Assembly (NCBI GenBank): GCA_034509735.1
Contig: JACGWO010000012.1
Location: 9,360,367-9,424,366 of the forward strand
DNA length: 64,000 bases
Origin: Sesamum alatum
Lineage: Eukaryota > Streptophyta > Magnoliopsida > Lamiales > Pedaliaceae
Direction of reading: 5' to 3'
The position numbers and the translations under genes are program-made. This document shows, in pieces, positions 24,567 to 36,552 of the stretch (the stretch's first letter is position 1; every line of letters begins with the position of its first letter). Below the pieces are notes generated by a model. The model saw only the letters and a program-made list of their open reading frames with translations, did no database searches and had not been told where the DNA came from.

Positions 24567-24577
24567 ATCTCCCACTT
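24567..24577 (-). other. element B polypurine tract
   Basis: The minus-strand sequence AAGTGGGAGAT lies immediately before the 3' LTR. The same tract is found at the same place in C1, C2 and G. Confidence 0.8.
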
Positions 24578-24581
24578 GACC

Positions 24582-27500
24582 TTAAATCCAATCGCCCATA
24601 TGTCTAATCCCTATCTTCTCAAGATGTTGCATATGAGCAGTTTGCGACATAGGCTTTGTCAGCGGATCTGCTGTGTTGTCTGCTGAGTTGACTCGGTCCA
24701 TCCAGATGTCACCTCTTCCTACCATTCCCCTCAAAAGGTGGTAGTGTCTAAGAATATGCTTGGATCGGTGATGGGATCTCGGTTTCTTTGCTTGGGCTAT
24801 GGCTCCATTGTTATCGCAGAAGATAACTATGGGTTTCGCAATGCTAGGCACCACACCTAACTCTTGGATGTAGTTTCTCATCCAAACTGCTTCTTTGGCA
24901 GCTTCTGAAGCTGCTATGTATTCGGCCTCAGTGGTAGAACCAACCGTGGTTGCTTGCTGGGAACTTTTTCATGCTACCACGCCTCCATTGAGCCTAAACA
25001 CATATCCTGACTGAGACTTGGCATCGTCGTCATCCGCTTGGAAGCTAGCATCACTAAAGCCTTCCAGGATCAGCTCTCCATTGCCATAGACCAAAAATAT
25101 TTCCTTAGTCCTCCTTAGGTACTTAAGGATGCTCTTGAATGCGTTCCAATGTGGCTCCCCTGCACAAGACTGATATCTGCTCGTTACACTTAAGGCGTAA
25201 GCGATGTCAGGTCTCGTGCAGTGGATGGCATATTGGATGCTTCCTACGACAGAAGCATAGGGGATGCCTTTTATCCATTCAAGTTCCTCATCAGTCTTAG
25301 GAGACTGTTTCTTGGACAACTTGATCCCATGCCTCATGGGAAGTAAACCTCGTTTGGAGTTATCCATGCGAAACCTTTCAGGATTTTCTCCATATACGAG
25401 TTTTGGGTTAATCCTAACATTCTTCTAGATCTGTCCCTGACAATCTGGATGCCAAGAATGTAGGAGGCTTCACCCAAATCCTTCATGGAAAAATGAGTGG
25501 ATAACCATGCTTTTGTGTTACTCAACATTCTAATGTCATTACCTATGAGTAGAATGTCGTCCACATAAAGCACTAGGAGCACTACGGAGCTCCCACTGAC
25601 CTTCTTGTATACACAAGGGTCGGATTTATTCTTGATGAAGTCGTAACCTCGTATGACTTCATCGAAGCGAATGTTCCAGCTCCGTGATGCTTGTTTGAGG
25701 CCACAGATGGACTTCTGGAGACGATAGACTTTCTGCTCTTCTCCGGCGATCGTGAATCCTTCCGACTGATCCATGTAGATCTCTTCCTCAACGAAACCGT
25801 TGAGAAAAGCCGTTTTCACGTCCATCTGCCATATTTCATAGTCATACCATACTGCTATGGCCAGCAGAGTTCCAATGGACTTAGACATGGCTACCGGCGA
25901 ATATGTATCCTCAAAGTCGACCCCGGGTCGTTGAGTGTACCCTTTTGCCACTAGTCTAGCTTTGAAGGTTGTAACTTCTCCATCAATGCCAAGTTTGCGC
26001 TTATAGACCTATTTACACCCGACTGGTTTAATGCCTTTGGGTGGGTCTACAAGTGTCCAAACTTGGTTCTCAATCATGGAGTCCATTTTGGTTTTCATGG
26101 CCTTAAGTCATTTTCCCGAGTCGATGTCAACATCGCATCCCCGTAAGTCTTGGGATCCTTATCTAATTATTTGGTCACGCTTAGAAAGCCATACCTCACG
26201 GGAGGGCGAGACACTCTAGCTGACCTACGGAAGATGGGAACATCAGTGGTGACTGTGGGTGCAGACAATACAGGAGCTAGCGGTTCAGGTACCGGGGTTG
26301 GCTCTTCCTGAGGTTGTTCGACATGCCTGGCATGCTGAACTTCTAGAGGTTGCTCAACCTGTTGGGTATTTATCCTGAAACCTCTGGGTGAGGTGTCTGC
26401 AGCTACTGGAATCGATGACTGATTTGTCTCACTTGACTCCTCAAGGATTAGTTCATCATGTTGGACACCTTCTGCGAAATCTTGTTCCAAGAATACTGCA
26501 TTCCTTGAAACGAACACCTTTTCTTCCGAGGGGTCATAGAAATAATAACATGTAGTTACTTTAGGGTATCCAACGAACCTGCACAAACTAGATTTTGATT
26601 CTAGCTTGTCTCCCACTAGCTTCTTGACGTATGTAGGGCTACCCCACACTTTCAAGTAGTTGTAGAATGCAGGCTTGCCGTGCCATATCTCATATGGTGT
26701 TTGGGTCACTACACTGGTCGGCACTAAGTTCAACAACTTGGCTGCGATTTCCAATGCGTAGCCCCAAAAAGACAAGGACAATTTGGTAAAACTCATCATG
26801 GATCGGACCATGTCTAACAAGGTTCGATTCCTCCTTTCAGAGACCCCATTTAACTGTGGTGTCCCGGGAGGTGTCCATTCAGAGATCATACCGCTTTCTT
26901 TGAGATAATTAAGGAACTCGGTACTATGTTATTCTCCGCCTCGGTCCAATCGTAGGACTTTAATTTTGCAGCCGGTTTGATTCTCGACTTCAAGTTTGAA
27001 TTCTTTAAACCTTTTAAGAGCTTCAGACTTGTACCGCATCAGGTAAACATAACCATATCGTGAATGATCATCGGTGAAGGTTATGAAGTAGGAGAATCCA
27101 CATCGGGCCTGCGTCCTTAGTGGTCTACATACGTCTGTTTACCTCTAAGATAAGATTCATAAGTTAGTAGATTACTCAAGTCCCCAACCTCTAGGTTCTT
27201 TGAGTCTACCAATTTCTTCATCCTATCTTGGGAGATATGACCTAGCCTTGCATGCCACAGCTGTGCGTTCCCGTCATTATCTATTTTCCGTTTGTGCTGA
27301 GTGTTTAGAACGAAATTCGTTTGTTGTAAGACATAGAGACTGTTATTAAGCATACCAAGCAGATGAGTAATTCCACCTTTAATCAAATAAAAGCAATTTT
27401 TATTGATTGTAAACTCATAACCACTATTGTCTAACAATGGAATGGAAATGATGTTCCTAATCATGCTACGTACGTAATAAACTTGCTCTAATTCTATACT

Positions 27501-28571
27501 AATACGATCACTAACTACTAAGGTGGCGGATCCTATTGCTTCTGCCAAGATGGCCTTGCCATTTCCAAACTTTAGGACCATTTCACCGCTACTCAATCTT
27601 CTGCTTCTTTTCACCATCTGCAAATCGTTGCAAATGTGAGCTCCACAGCCGGTATCTAATACCCAAGAGGCAGCGTTAGTAACCATATTAACCTCAATCA
27701 AAAAAATACCTTGCTTGGAGAGGAGTTTGGGGCAATCCCTCTTCCAATGCCCTTTCTCACGGCAATGAATACATATGTCATTTGCCCTCGACTGTTGCTT
27801 TGAGTCAACCTTCCTTTTCCCTTTGCCTTTCTCCACCTTGGCAATGGGAACACTCTTAGTTGTTGGTAGCAGCTTTGATGACTTTTTCCTTTCCCTTCTT
27901 CCTTTTCCAACATCTGGCACCCTTGCATTTCCTCTTGGAAGTCGAAGCCTCTCCAAACAACACTGATGGCGCATACTTTTTGATCGTTGCCTCGTATTGA
28001 ACCAACATATTAATTAACTCATGGATACCCTTCTCAAGAGTATTCATGTTGTAGTTAACAATGAATTGGTTGAAGGAGGGTGGGAGTGACTGAAGGATCA
28101 CATCAATGTACGTCTCGTTATCGAGCCCTACTTTGAGGTCTTCGAGCTTTTCCACCAAGGTAAGCATCTTGACCCCATGCTCTTGTACAGAGGACCCTTC
28201 GGACATTTTAGTTCCAAAGAATGCCTTCGTCGCGACATACCTAGTATGCCGGTTCGGGACTGCATAGCAATCCTTCAGGCGAGCCATAATGGAAGGGACA
28301 TCGTTTAGCCTCTCATACTGCTTCTGAACGTCATTCATCATAAAGGCAAGTATGATGCTACGGACTTTCCGGTTATCCTTATGCCAAGTCTCGAACGTCT
28401 CACGTTCCTCTGGCGTGGATCCTTCCGGCAAGGTCCTAGGAAATGGCTCGTCTATGACATAGCCTTGGTTCTCGTAATCGAGGATTATCCTCAAATTGCA
28501 CAACCAGTCATTGTAATTGGTTCCATAAACTTGTTTGTCTCATGTATGGTTGATAATGGGTTCTTAGACAT
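24582..28571 (-). pseudogene. element B gag-pol, broken
   Basis: Gag starts at 28571 (MSKNPLST) and loses its frame by one base near the conserved NGTNYNDW block. The frame resumes at 28503. The CCHC knuckle CIHCREKGHWKRDC is intact near 27735-27780, and the protease motif VLDTG is near 27655. The HARLGH part of the integrase zinc region is present near 27230, but the next stretch is deleted, joining RGK directly to a position just before the first core block. The integrase continues in 26889-26167 with a stop just before 26889. Reverse transcriptase occupies about 26110-25334 with stops and one frameshift; YVDD is at about 25550-25575. RNase H ends at 24582 after a TGA in place of Trp near 24970. 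No part is long enough to work, so mobility would need enzymes from another copy. Confidence 0.92.
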
Positions 28572-30039
28572 TTTAAATCTACATTTAAAGAACAAAACTA
28601 TAATCAACATAATAAAATTGAAAGTTTTAATAAAATTAAACGCTTGGACTTTAGTCATTTAATACTCCCACTATTTATACGAAAACACGACACTCTCAAA
28701 TGTTGTTTTCGGGAAACTCCTTTTCTAGTGGACTCGGGATCCACAGCGATCTCCCCCATACCCCGCTTTTAAGATTCGCATGGGAAACAACCTGTGCGAG
28801 GTATTCCATAACATTCTCGTTCCACGAGATTCCCAAGATAACTGCCTCACCCTTTTACGTGATCCCTAGGACTCCAAGCGAATCATGTTATTCGGGCATT
28901 AGACCCGACCCAATCAATCGATTCATAGACTCACTGCTACCTCCACGACTTATGAGACAGGTAACAGCAGTGTACTCCTCGTTCATGACAAAGTGCAGCC
29001 TTTTTAAGTACGATAGTCGTGCCACGACTCGTGAGACCACGCTATCGACTGAAACTAGATTCCTCACTTTGCCATGGATGGAAAGCATGGACGAACTCCT
29101 AGAGTCCAAGTCCATTTATGAAGGGTCTAATATTCAACTTGGTCTAACCAAGTGAGAGTTCTAATGACCGAGATCTCATACATACATACATCCATAATGC
29201 ATTATAAAGGTTTGCATGCCATAGCGATAATACGATAAATAAACCATTCATTCACCATAAGAGCAACATGCAAAATTAAAGCCTAACATGCCCCTGTTGG
29301 ATGATCACAAACCCGAATCCTATGCGACCCACTGACCCCGCAGTGGATCTATGGTCAATCTAAGGTTGCTCCTACACTATTACATTTAATAATAGCAACC
29401 CAACAACATACTGATGGGCCTTGGCCTCTTTCTCCTTCGGGTCTCCATGGAACACCTTGGATTCCTCATTCTAGGCTCTCCTTCTGGGCCATCCTTCATC
29501 TCCACCATAAAAATAAAGTACAACCTCACCACTATTCTACTCTCATTACAAATTTAGAAAGAAACCTCAGCGAAAACCAGGGGGGAAGTACAATTGGAGG
29601 GAGATAGAATGCCTTATTATTCCGAGGCAACTAGAAGAGAGGAGGAGAAAATAAAAGAGGCACACAAGCCCAACATAAATTTAAACCATACATCCGGTCT
29701 ACGGCTTGTGATCATCTGTTCTAAATCAACGCACATAATTTCATGATACCCAATCATATAAATACATGTACATAATCCATGATATTCAATCACATCATCC
29801 ACAAAAGAATTAAGAGAACTAGTCATACATGTAAACTTGGTGTAATATTGGCAATCCCTTTCTCGTTAGGAAAACCTTTCCTCATCATTTAAAAGTAGTT
29901 GAATTTTGAGATTCTAAACCAAACAAAATAAAAAACTTCCCAAACAATGTCTTCAAGAAAACATGCCAAAAAGTAAATAAAACAATTTTCAAAAAATATT
30001 TCAATAATTAAAGAAGCGAGAACAATTGTCGGAACGACC

Positions 30040-30487
30040 AAGGGGCCACCGCTGCTTGCGGCGGCTTGCCAGGGCAGGCGGGCTGACAGGCCTTGCCCGC
30101 AGCCTGCGTGCACAGGATGCTCCTGGGGCCTGCATACGCGTGCGCTGGCCGAGGTGGTCGGCGCGGCCGCGCACAGGCAAAGGCGCCTGTGCGCGTTGCC
30201 AGCCGTGCAGCCTGCGCACCCGGCGTCTCTGCGCCTGCACGCGCATTGGGCGAGCAGGCTCCACTGCCTGCGTGCGTGGCCTGTTTGGTCGCACGCGCCT
30301 GATGCGCAGGCCTGCCGCGTGTGCGCAGGTGCCTCTACCTGCGTGCGCACGCGCCTAGCCGCGCATCCAGCCCGCGCGGCCGGCAATGCCTACAAGAGCT
30401 GCATGCGCGCGCCGTGGGTGCTGGCCGGGCGGCCGCGCACAAGCTCTGTTGCCTGTGCGCGCGGTCAGCCGTTGGCTGCCGCATGTG
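30040..30487 (-). repeat. CpG-rich hairpin array in element B leader
   Basis: This GC-rich stretch consists of short inverted repeats. At 30168-30195 an 11-bp stem pairs perfectly (CGCACAGGC side against GCCTGTGCG) around a 6-base loop. At 30321-30346 an 8-10 bp stem surrounds a 6-base loop. Similar arrays are in D, E and G at the same place. Confidence 0.8.
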
Positions 30488-30661
30488 CTGTTTCTTGTTC
30501 CGTTTTATTATTTCTGCAATGTTTTCCAAGAAACCAAGAAATACCAAGATTACCAAGAACTCATGTATGATAAACGACATGCTTGAAAAAACATAAATCA
30601 AGAAATACGTAAATCATGCTATTATCCATGCATAAAACCCTAGGCCTATACACTGAATCAG

Positions 30662-30674
30662 GCACTGATACCAC
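30662..30674 (-). other. element B primer-binding site
   Basis: On the minus strand TGGTATCAGTGCC follows the 5' LTR after one base. It is an initiator-Met tRNA type site with one change from TGGTATCAGAGCC. Confidence 0.85.
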
Positions 30675-32620
30675 TGAAAGTCTAGGGTAGGCGTGCGGAT
30701 CGTCCCGGGAGGAGGCGAATGCTGAAGCGCGGTATAAAATATAATTGCAAAATTTAAAGCATGCTAATACAAGAATTAAACTACACGTTCAAGGGGTGTT
30801 CGCTTGAACCTCCCGGGCATTCGATGTATCTCATGACTAAAATAAATAACATACAAAATCATGGAGGCCATAGGGTTGTAGAAATAAAAAACAACAAAAT
30901 GTAAAACCTACCTGGTTGTCGTTTTATCTTCAAACCGCTACTTGTGTTGTTCCCCATTTTGCACCAAGATCTCGAATTGAGACCCTCTACATTGTACACG
31001 CAATCCGCCCACGTATCTTGATCCCCGTGCTAGCGAAAAATCAAGTGTATATAATTTAGAGAGTATGGATCGACCAAACGTTATGAATTAACGTGATCAA
31101 TCCTCCTTAGGTTCAATTGTATAAAACAAAAGAACCAAAACAATTTTTCTTGAAAAAAGGGGAGTGGTTGAGAGAGAGGGAGAGGAGTGTGTGTGTGTGT
31201 GTTAAATTTTCATCATCTTGTCTAAAGTGAATTCCTAGGAGTATTTATAGAGGAGGAATCTCATTCCTCTCAAACTCCAACTTTAGAACTTTACTTTGAC
31301 TAGGACTTTTACCTAGTCAAATTAGGCCTTGAATTTGTCAAATTAATCCTAGCCATTCATCTCTCCCTTTATTCCCAACCATCTATTTAATGGAATATTT
31401 AAATCCTATATAAATAATCCATGGGGCCATAAATAAATAATATTTATTTTAAGCCCATGTAATTAATTCCAATAAATCCAATTTATTAGCTTCGTTCAAT
31501 TTCTTTTAATCTAATTTAAAAGAATCAACATCCCAAGAAAAAATTAGAACCGATTAAATCCAATTTAATCGTTCTACCTCTCCAAATCTAATTCTAAATT
31601 AAATACCTTATGTGTGCGGATTGTGTGTGGCTCTTTATGTTCACCTTCAACTAGACTTGGTCGAACCCCCAATCATCCTATGACAGGAATCCAGCCGTTA
31701 CCATGGGTGGCCGTCTTACAACGGTCCATGGCACTAGAGACTAGGTGCATATGTGGTGTGAACATTTTGGCTCTACAGTACATTTATCCTTCCATCTACG
31801 GTCTCACCACTTAGGGTCTAGGGCACAGAAACATAGGTACCCATCTTGGACATAAGTGTTGGCTCGTCCTCACTAAACGTTGCCAGGGATCCCTCCCTTT
31901 TGTTCAATTACTGTGGCCACAGATTCAGGGACGAGTCTCAGAGTATAGTGAGACGCTACTGTCAGCGCTGTGACAGGAGACAGATCCTCTTTTGGAATCT
32001 ACTGTCACGCTGCACATCTTGATTGCATTAGATCGGGCTATGACTGCTCAGTAACTATGACTTGGTAATATCTCACCATACCTAAGATACAGGCATGGTG
32101 TGCAGGTGAAAATAGTAATCCCTCAAGTCCAAGGATCAACTTTTACCGTTTGAAACCGGGAAATCAAGTCATACCTAACCAACTATACTCAAGGTCCTCC
32201 GTAAGACGGTTCCCGCGAGTCACCTCAGTTAGCTGCCACCTCGCTAGCTAACCCACTAACACTGTAACGAGCCTCGTCACCCGTCGATGAAACACGGCAA
32301 CAGATGCTTAGTGCAAGTCTCAAGTGGATTCTCGATACCCTTTCTCGAGATTCCTTGACTTGGAGATTTTCAGACTGATTCGGCAAAACTGATTTCATGA
32401 ACCTACCTCCAAGCGTAGTTCCAATTTCCCGAAATGTGATTTCAGTCTGTGGCTTTGTTGTGCAGTGAACAGTTATAAAGCAGTAAGTGAATACAAACAA
32501 AGTATAAGCCAGATGAACATCACTTTCTTATTTATCACAATTTATTAAAAACTCTGAAATTGTTCACACATAGGTTACATTTGGCTAATCAAATTGGCTT
32601 CATGGTCACCTATTTTAATA
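30675..32620 (-). repeat. element B 5' LTR
   Basis: This LTR is 1946 bp. The sense start has mutated from TGTTAG to TATTAA (plus-strand end TTAATA at 32615-32620). The U5 hairpin GTTCAAG/CTTGAAC is at 30787-30809. The promoter-like region has TTGAC cores at about 31296-31341 and TATAAATA (minus strand) at 31242-31249. Confidence 0.9.
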
Positions 32621-32625
32621 TCCCT

Positions 32626-33321
32626 AATGTGCCTGCAATAGCCTTTTGGAGGAACCCGTGGCACCAACCATGCATTTCCATAATATCAATCCTTAGCCAC
32701 CTACTGTTCCTACACCTGCACCACAAGCTGTGCATCCAAGACATGGTTCAAAGTCGTGGTATTGGCAATAATATTAGCTATTATTGTTCCACATTGGTCG
32801 CAGCGTATCGGGATATTATTGGGCGATATCAAGCAAATATGTTATATAGGCTCAAAAAAATCCAAAAAAATTAGTAAAATTATAAAAACAATCAAGCACC
32901 ATAAATTACTATATGATATTACAAACCAAAAGTTTTATAATATCAAGCATCGATAAATTACAATTATCGCTGATAGGGAGGTGAGGTATAAAGAACCTTT
33001 CTATTCTTTGCTTTGCGTATGTTGATGAGAAATAAAATTTTCTCTTTATACTTGTTTGGAAGCTTTTTCCGGGTATGAGGTTTGAACCCCCCATTTTTTC
33101 CTTTAAGCTTACATGTTGCTGACTTATCCATTGTTGGTGATTTTCTGAAAGTAGGTTCGAATGACTTAATTATAATTGGTGAGGATGGCTCATTTTCTTC
33201 TCATAGATTTTCTTTATCTAATCTAATATCAACATAGACAACTAGAAAAACTTATCCGCTTTGTCAATTCTTTGCGTAATACTCACTCGTAGGTAATTGG
33301 TGTCCAATAATAATAAAATAT
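32626..33321 (+). other. probable 3' part of the MULE
   Basis: After the element B duplication the plus strand gives a proline-rich reading (about 32640-32770: VAPT, stop, PPTVPTPAPQAV) that could be the eroded C-terminal exon of the MULE transposase. The rest to 33321 is AT-rich with no domain. The assignment rests on position between two insertions. Confidence 0.4.
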
Positions 33322-34567
33322 TGAAGAATCGGGTACGGCCCGAGAACGCAACGGAAGCGAAAAACTTGAATTTAAGGGATAATATAAATCGGGTTCAAAG
33401 GGGTGTTCCCTTTAAAGTTCCAGGGCGTCGGTGTATGTCAAGCCATAAATTAAAGAGGAAAAGATGCTGGACAAGTGGCTAAAGGAAGTAAAAAAAAGAG
33501 GTACATGTACCGTAAATGAAAATCAACCTTATGTTCGTTGCACGTAAAACCGGTTCTAGCTTTGTTCCATTTTCATTTCCTTGTTCCGTTCACTTTGAGA
33601 GTCCAATGTAGAACTCCTCTAAGTATTTGTCGACACCACACTAAAGATATGTCCTCTAAACCATTGCTAGATAGTAGTAGAGGAATGAAGAAGAAACAAT
33701 TTTCCCAACTTAACACTATTGATTAATGGTTTTTGGGAATGTTTAAGTTCTAACTTTGAATCCAATTCAATTTGAACACAAGGAGGAATTTTTTTTTCAG
33801 ATTTTTCTAACGGAAAAAACGTGGCCTTGTGCTTTTCTTGAAGTAAGAGCAAGCTAGAAACATTGAGAGTTGTATGTATATGCTAGTCATTGAATTCCAA
33901 ATTCAAGACATGCATAAGTTATCCAGGATAACCTCCACAACCTCCACACCACTAAGCCATTCACATGCACTTGAGTAGGAGTTCTTCAACTTCTCATTTT
34001 TCATTCAACTTGATGATTTTGACTTCAAATCATGGACTGATTTTGATCGATTTTGATTTAATCAAATTAAATCAAGACCAATCAAGATCCATATGCTCCA
34101 AATAATCTAATTAATTTAAACTTTATTGAAAGCCAAAAATTTATTTGATCCAATCAAATAAACATAAAACTAAAACACTAATTAATTGATCCAATCAATT
34201 AACTAAACCAATCCCAATAAATTAATCCAATTAATTTAAAGGTGCTAAGCCCAAAATTAATTAATCCAATTAATTAATTCTTCGCCATCCATCAAATGGA
34301 CTTTCCCAAATAAATGATCTAATCATTTATATTCTCCTTGGATTAAATTAATTCAATTAAATTAATTTATTTCTTATAGAATTAATTCCAAATTAATTCT
34401 ACCAATCCCATAATGATTTATGTATGACTTATTACGTTCACCCTCAGGTAGACTTGGGCTTGTGCCCAACACAATTGGTCAATTAAATCAAATTTATTAA
34501 CTGTTTTCCATTAACCATTAATCAGAAAACGCACGTCACCATGGGTAGCCGTCTAGCAACGGTCCAT

Positions 34568-36552
34568 TGTTAGAATAGGTGACCATGTAAGCCAATTTTG
34601 GCGGGAATATGTAACCTATGTCTAGACAATTTCAGGTGTTTGATAAATCATTTATGAATAAAGAAGTGAAAATTCATATGGCAACACTTTGTTTATGTTC
34701 ACTTATATCTGCTATTACATATCTGTTCACTACGCAAACAAAGCCCACGGACTGAGAATCGATTTCCGGGACTGGGACTACGCTTGGAGGTAGGTCCATG
34801 AAATCAAGCTTATCGAATCAGTCCGGAAATCTCCAAGTCAAGGAATCTCGAAAATGGGTACCGAGATTCCCCTTGAGACTTGCACTAAGCATCTGCTGTC
34901 GTATTTCATCGACGGGTGACGAAGGTCGTCTAAGCAGTGTTAGTGGGTTAGCATGCTAGGAAAGCAGCTGACTGAGGTGACTCGCGGGAACCGTCTTACG
35001 GAGGACCTTGAGTATGGTCAGCAAGGTATGACGTGTATTCCCGGTTCCAACGGTACAGGTCAAGTCCTTTGACTTGAGGAACTGCTGAGTTTACCTGTAC
35101 ATCAGGTCTGTATCTTAGATATGGTGAGAGATTGTCAAAATACTCTTGAGTAGTCATAAGCCATGTGTAGTGCAGCTCTGGTGTACAGCGTGACGGTAGT
35201 TTTTCAAGAAAGGATCTGTCTCCTGTCAAAAGGCATTGACAGTTGAGTCTCATGTATGCTCTGTGTCTTGTCCCTAAAATCTATGGCCACAGTAATTGAA
35301 CAGAAGGGAAGGTTTCCCTTGCGGCGTTTAGTAAGGACAGACCGACACTTAGGTCCAAAATGGGTACCTGCATTTTCCGTGCCTAGACCCTAAGTGATGA
35401 GATCGAAGACAGAAGGACAAGTGTACTGTTAGAGCCTAAATGTTCATCCCCGAATATTTCACCTAGTCTCTAGTACCATGGACCGTTGCTAGATGGCCAC
35501 CCATGGTAACGGACGGATTCTAGGAATCCGACCAAGTCTAGCTGAAAGGTGAACCTAAAGAGTCACACACTATCCACACACACACTTAGTATTTAATTTG
35601 GAATTAAATATTTGACTAAAGGAATGATTAAATTGGATTTAATGGGGTCCTATATATTCTTGGAGAATTAATTCCTTCTATTTGATAAAGGGAATTAAAT
35701 TAATAAATTGGATTTATTAAGGGAATTAATTTAATGGCCTAGAGTAAATATTAATATTTATTTATTATATTTATTTGGCCTTTTGGAATATTTAATAGGA
35801 TTTAAATATTTCATTAAATTAAATTAATGGTTGAGATTTAATGGGAGAGATGAAAGGCTAGGATTGAATTTGACAAGGTCAAATTCTACTTTGACTAGGA
35901 CTTTGACTAGGTCAAAATCCTAGTCAAATTAAGCTTCTAAAGAGTTGGAGTTTAAAAGAGGATTAAACTCCTCCTCTATATAAACCCCTAGCCTTGCACC
36001 TTTTGAAGGATGATGAAATTCCAACACACTCACCACACTCTCTCTCCCTCTCCCCTCTCGTCCGCCCCCTCTCTCTCTTAGCAAGAAAATAATTCTTGTT
36101 CTTTTGTTCTTGGAACATTAGAACATTGATGAATCAATACCGTTAATTCATAACGTGTTGTTGATTCATCCACTCCAATAAATTACATACTTGTTTGTTG
36201 CTAGCACGGCGTGCAAGATACGTGGGTGGATCGTGTGTCACGATTTGGAGGGTCTCAAGAACGAGATCTTGGTGCAAAACGGGGAACAACGCGTGTAGCC
36301 GTTGAAGACGAAAATGACAACGGGTAGGTCTCGTTTACGTTTTCGCCTCTTTTATTTTTTCAACCCTATGGCCTCCATGATTTTTGAATATTGTTAATTC
36401 ATGAGATACACCGAACACCCGGAAAATTTCAAGGGCACACCCCTTGAAACGTGTTCTTTATTTTAAAAGCATGTTTTAAATTCCGCTATTTTATTTTATA
36501 CCGCGCTTCCGCATTCGCGCAATTTTCCTGGGACGATCCACGCATTCTTTCA
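34568..36552 (+). repeat. solo LTR I of the tower lineage
   Basis: This 1985-bp LTR starts TGTTAGAATAGGTGACC and ends CTTTCA. Exact TCCAT duplications flank it (34563-34567 and 36553-36557). It lies inside the C1 LTR. The U5 hairpin TTTCAAGGG/CCCTTGAAA (9 bp) is at 36427-36449. Confidence 0.95.
35870..35984 (+). promoter_or_regulatory. LTR I promoter: W-box cluster and TATA box
   Basis: Six TTGAC/GTCAA cores lie at about 35870-35927 in the same order as in LTR H, with TATATAAA at 35977-35984. Confidence 0.6.

Larger units (their letters stand above)
28572..30674 (-). other. element B leader (untranslated, 2.1 kb)
   Basis: The leader lies between the primer site and gag. From the 5' side it holds a CpG-rich hairpin array (30040-30487), a T-rich segment, a block around 29280-29420 (GGCCCATCAG, ATTGACCATAGATCCAC in sense) that is conserved in D, E and G, and two copies of the CACGAGTCGTG palindrome (29023-29033 exact; 28944-28954 with two changes). 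ORFs across it are Arg/Ala-rich readings of the array or have no domain, so I treat it as non-coding RNA leader. Confidence 0.8.
22598..32620 (-). mobile_element. element B: complete Copia retrotransposon of the tower lineage
   Basis: It is a minus-strand element of 10.0 kb with LTRs at 22598-24566 and 30675-32620, a polypurine tract, a tRNA-iMet primer site, a 2.1-kb leader and a broken gag-pol. Plus-strand flanks TGCCT (22593-22597) and TCCCT (32621-32625) match at 4 of 5, consistent with an aged target duplication in the MULE. It is the only complete member of this lineage in the window, so it serves as the reference for the truncated ones. Confidence 0.93.
16490..33321 (+). mobile_element. 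Mutator-like element (MULE), interrupted, 3' end not seen
   Basis: A terminal-repeat-like start at about 16490-16680 (GGGGCAAAATGC..., alternating TTAGTCCCA blocks, and the palindrome GCATGTGC-GTC-GCACATGC at 16628-16646) leads into a MuDR-type transposase at 19390-22227. The element is interrupted by solo LTR H and by complete element B. The sequence after B (32626-33321) is taken as the continuing MULE up to the C1 insertion. I searched the visible sequence for the reverse complement of the left end and did not find it, so the right end is either beyond the window or lost. Confidence 0.7.

Noticed and set aside
30001..30601. Several overlapping ORFs of 66-165 codons in the element B leader
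   Set aside because: They are composition artefacts of the hairpin array, with no domain and no conservation of frame with D, E or G.
17344..36552. H and I as the two LTRs of one large element
   Set aside because: Each has its own exact and different 5-bp duplication, so they are independent solo LTRs.
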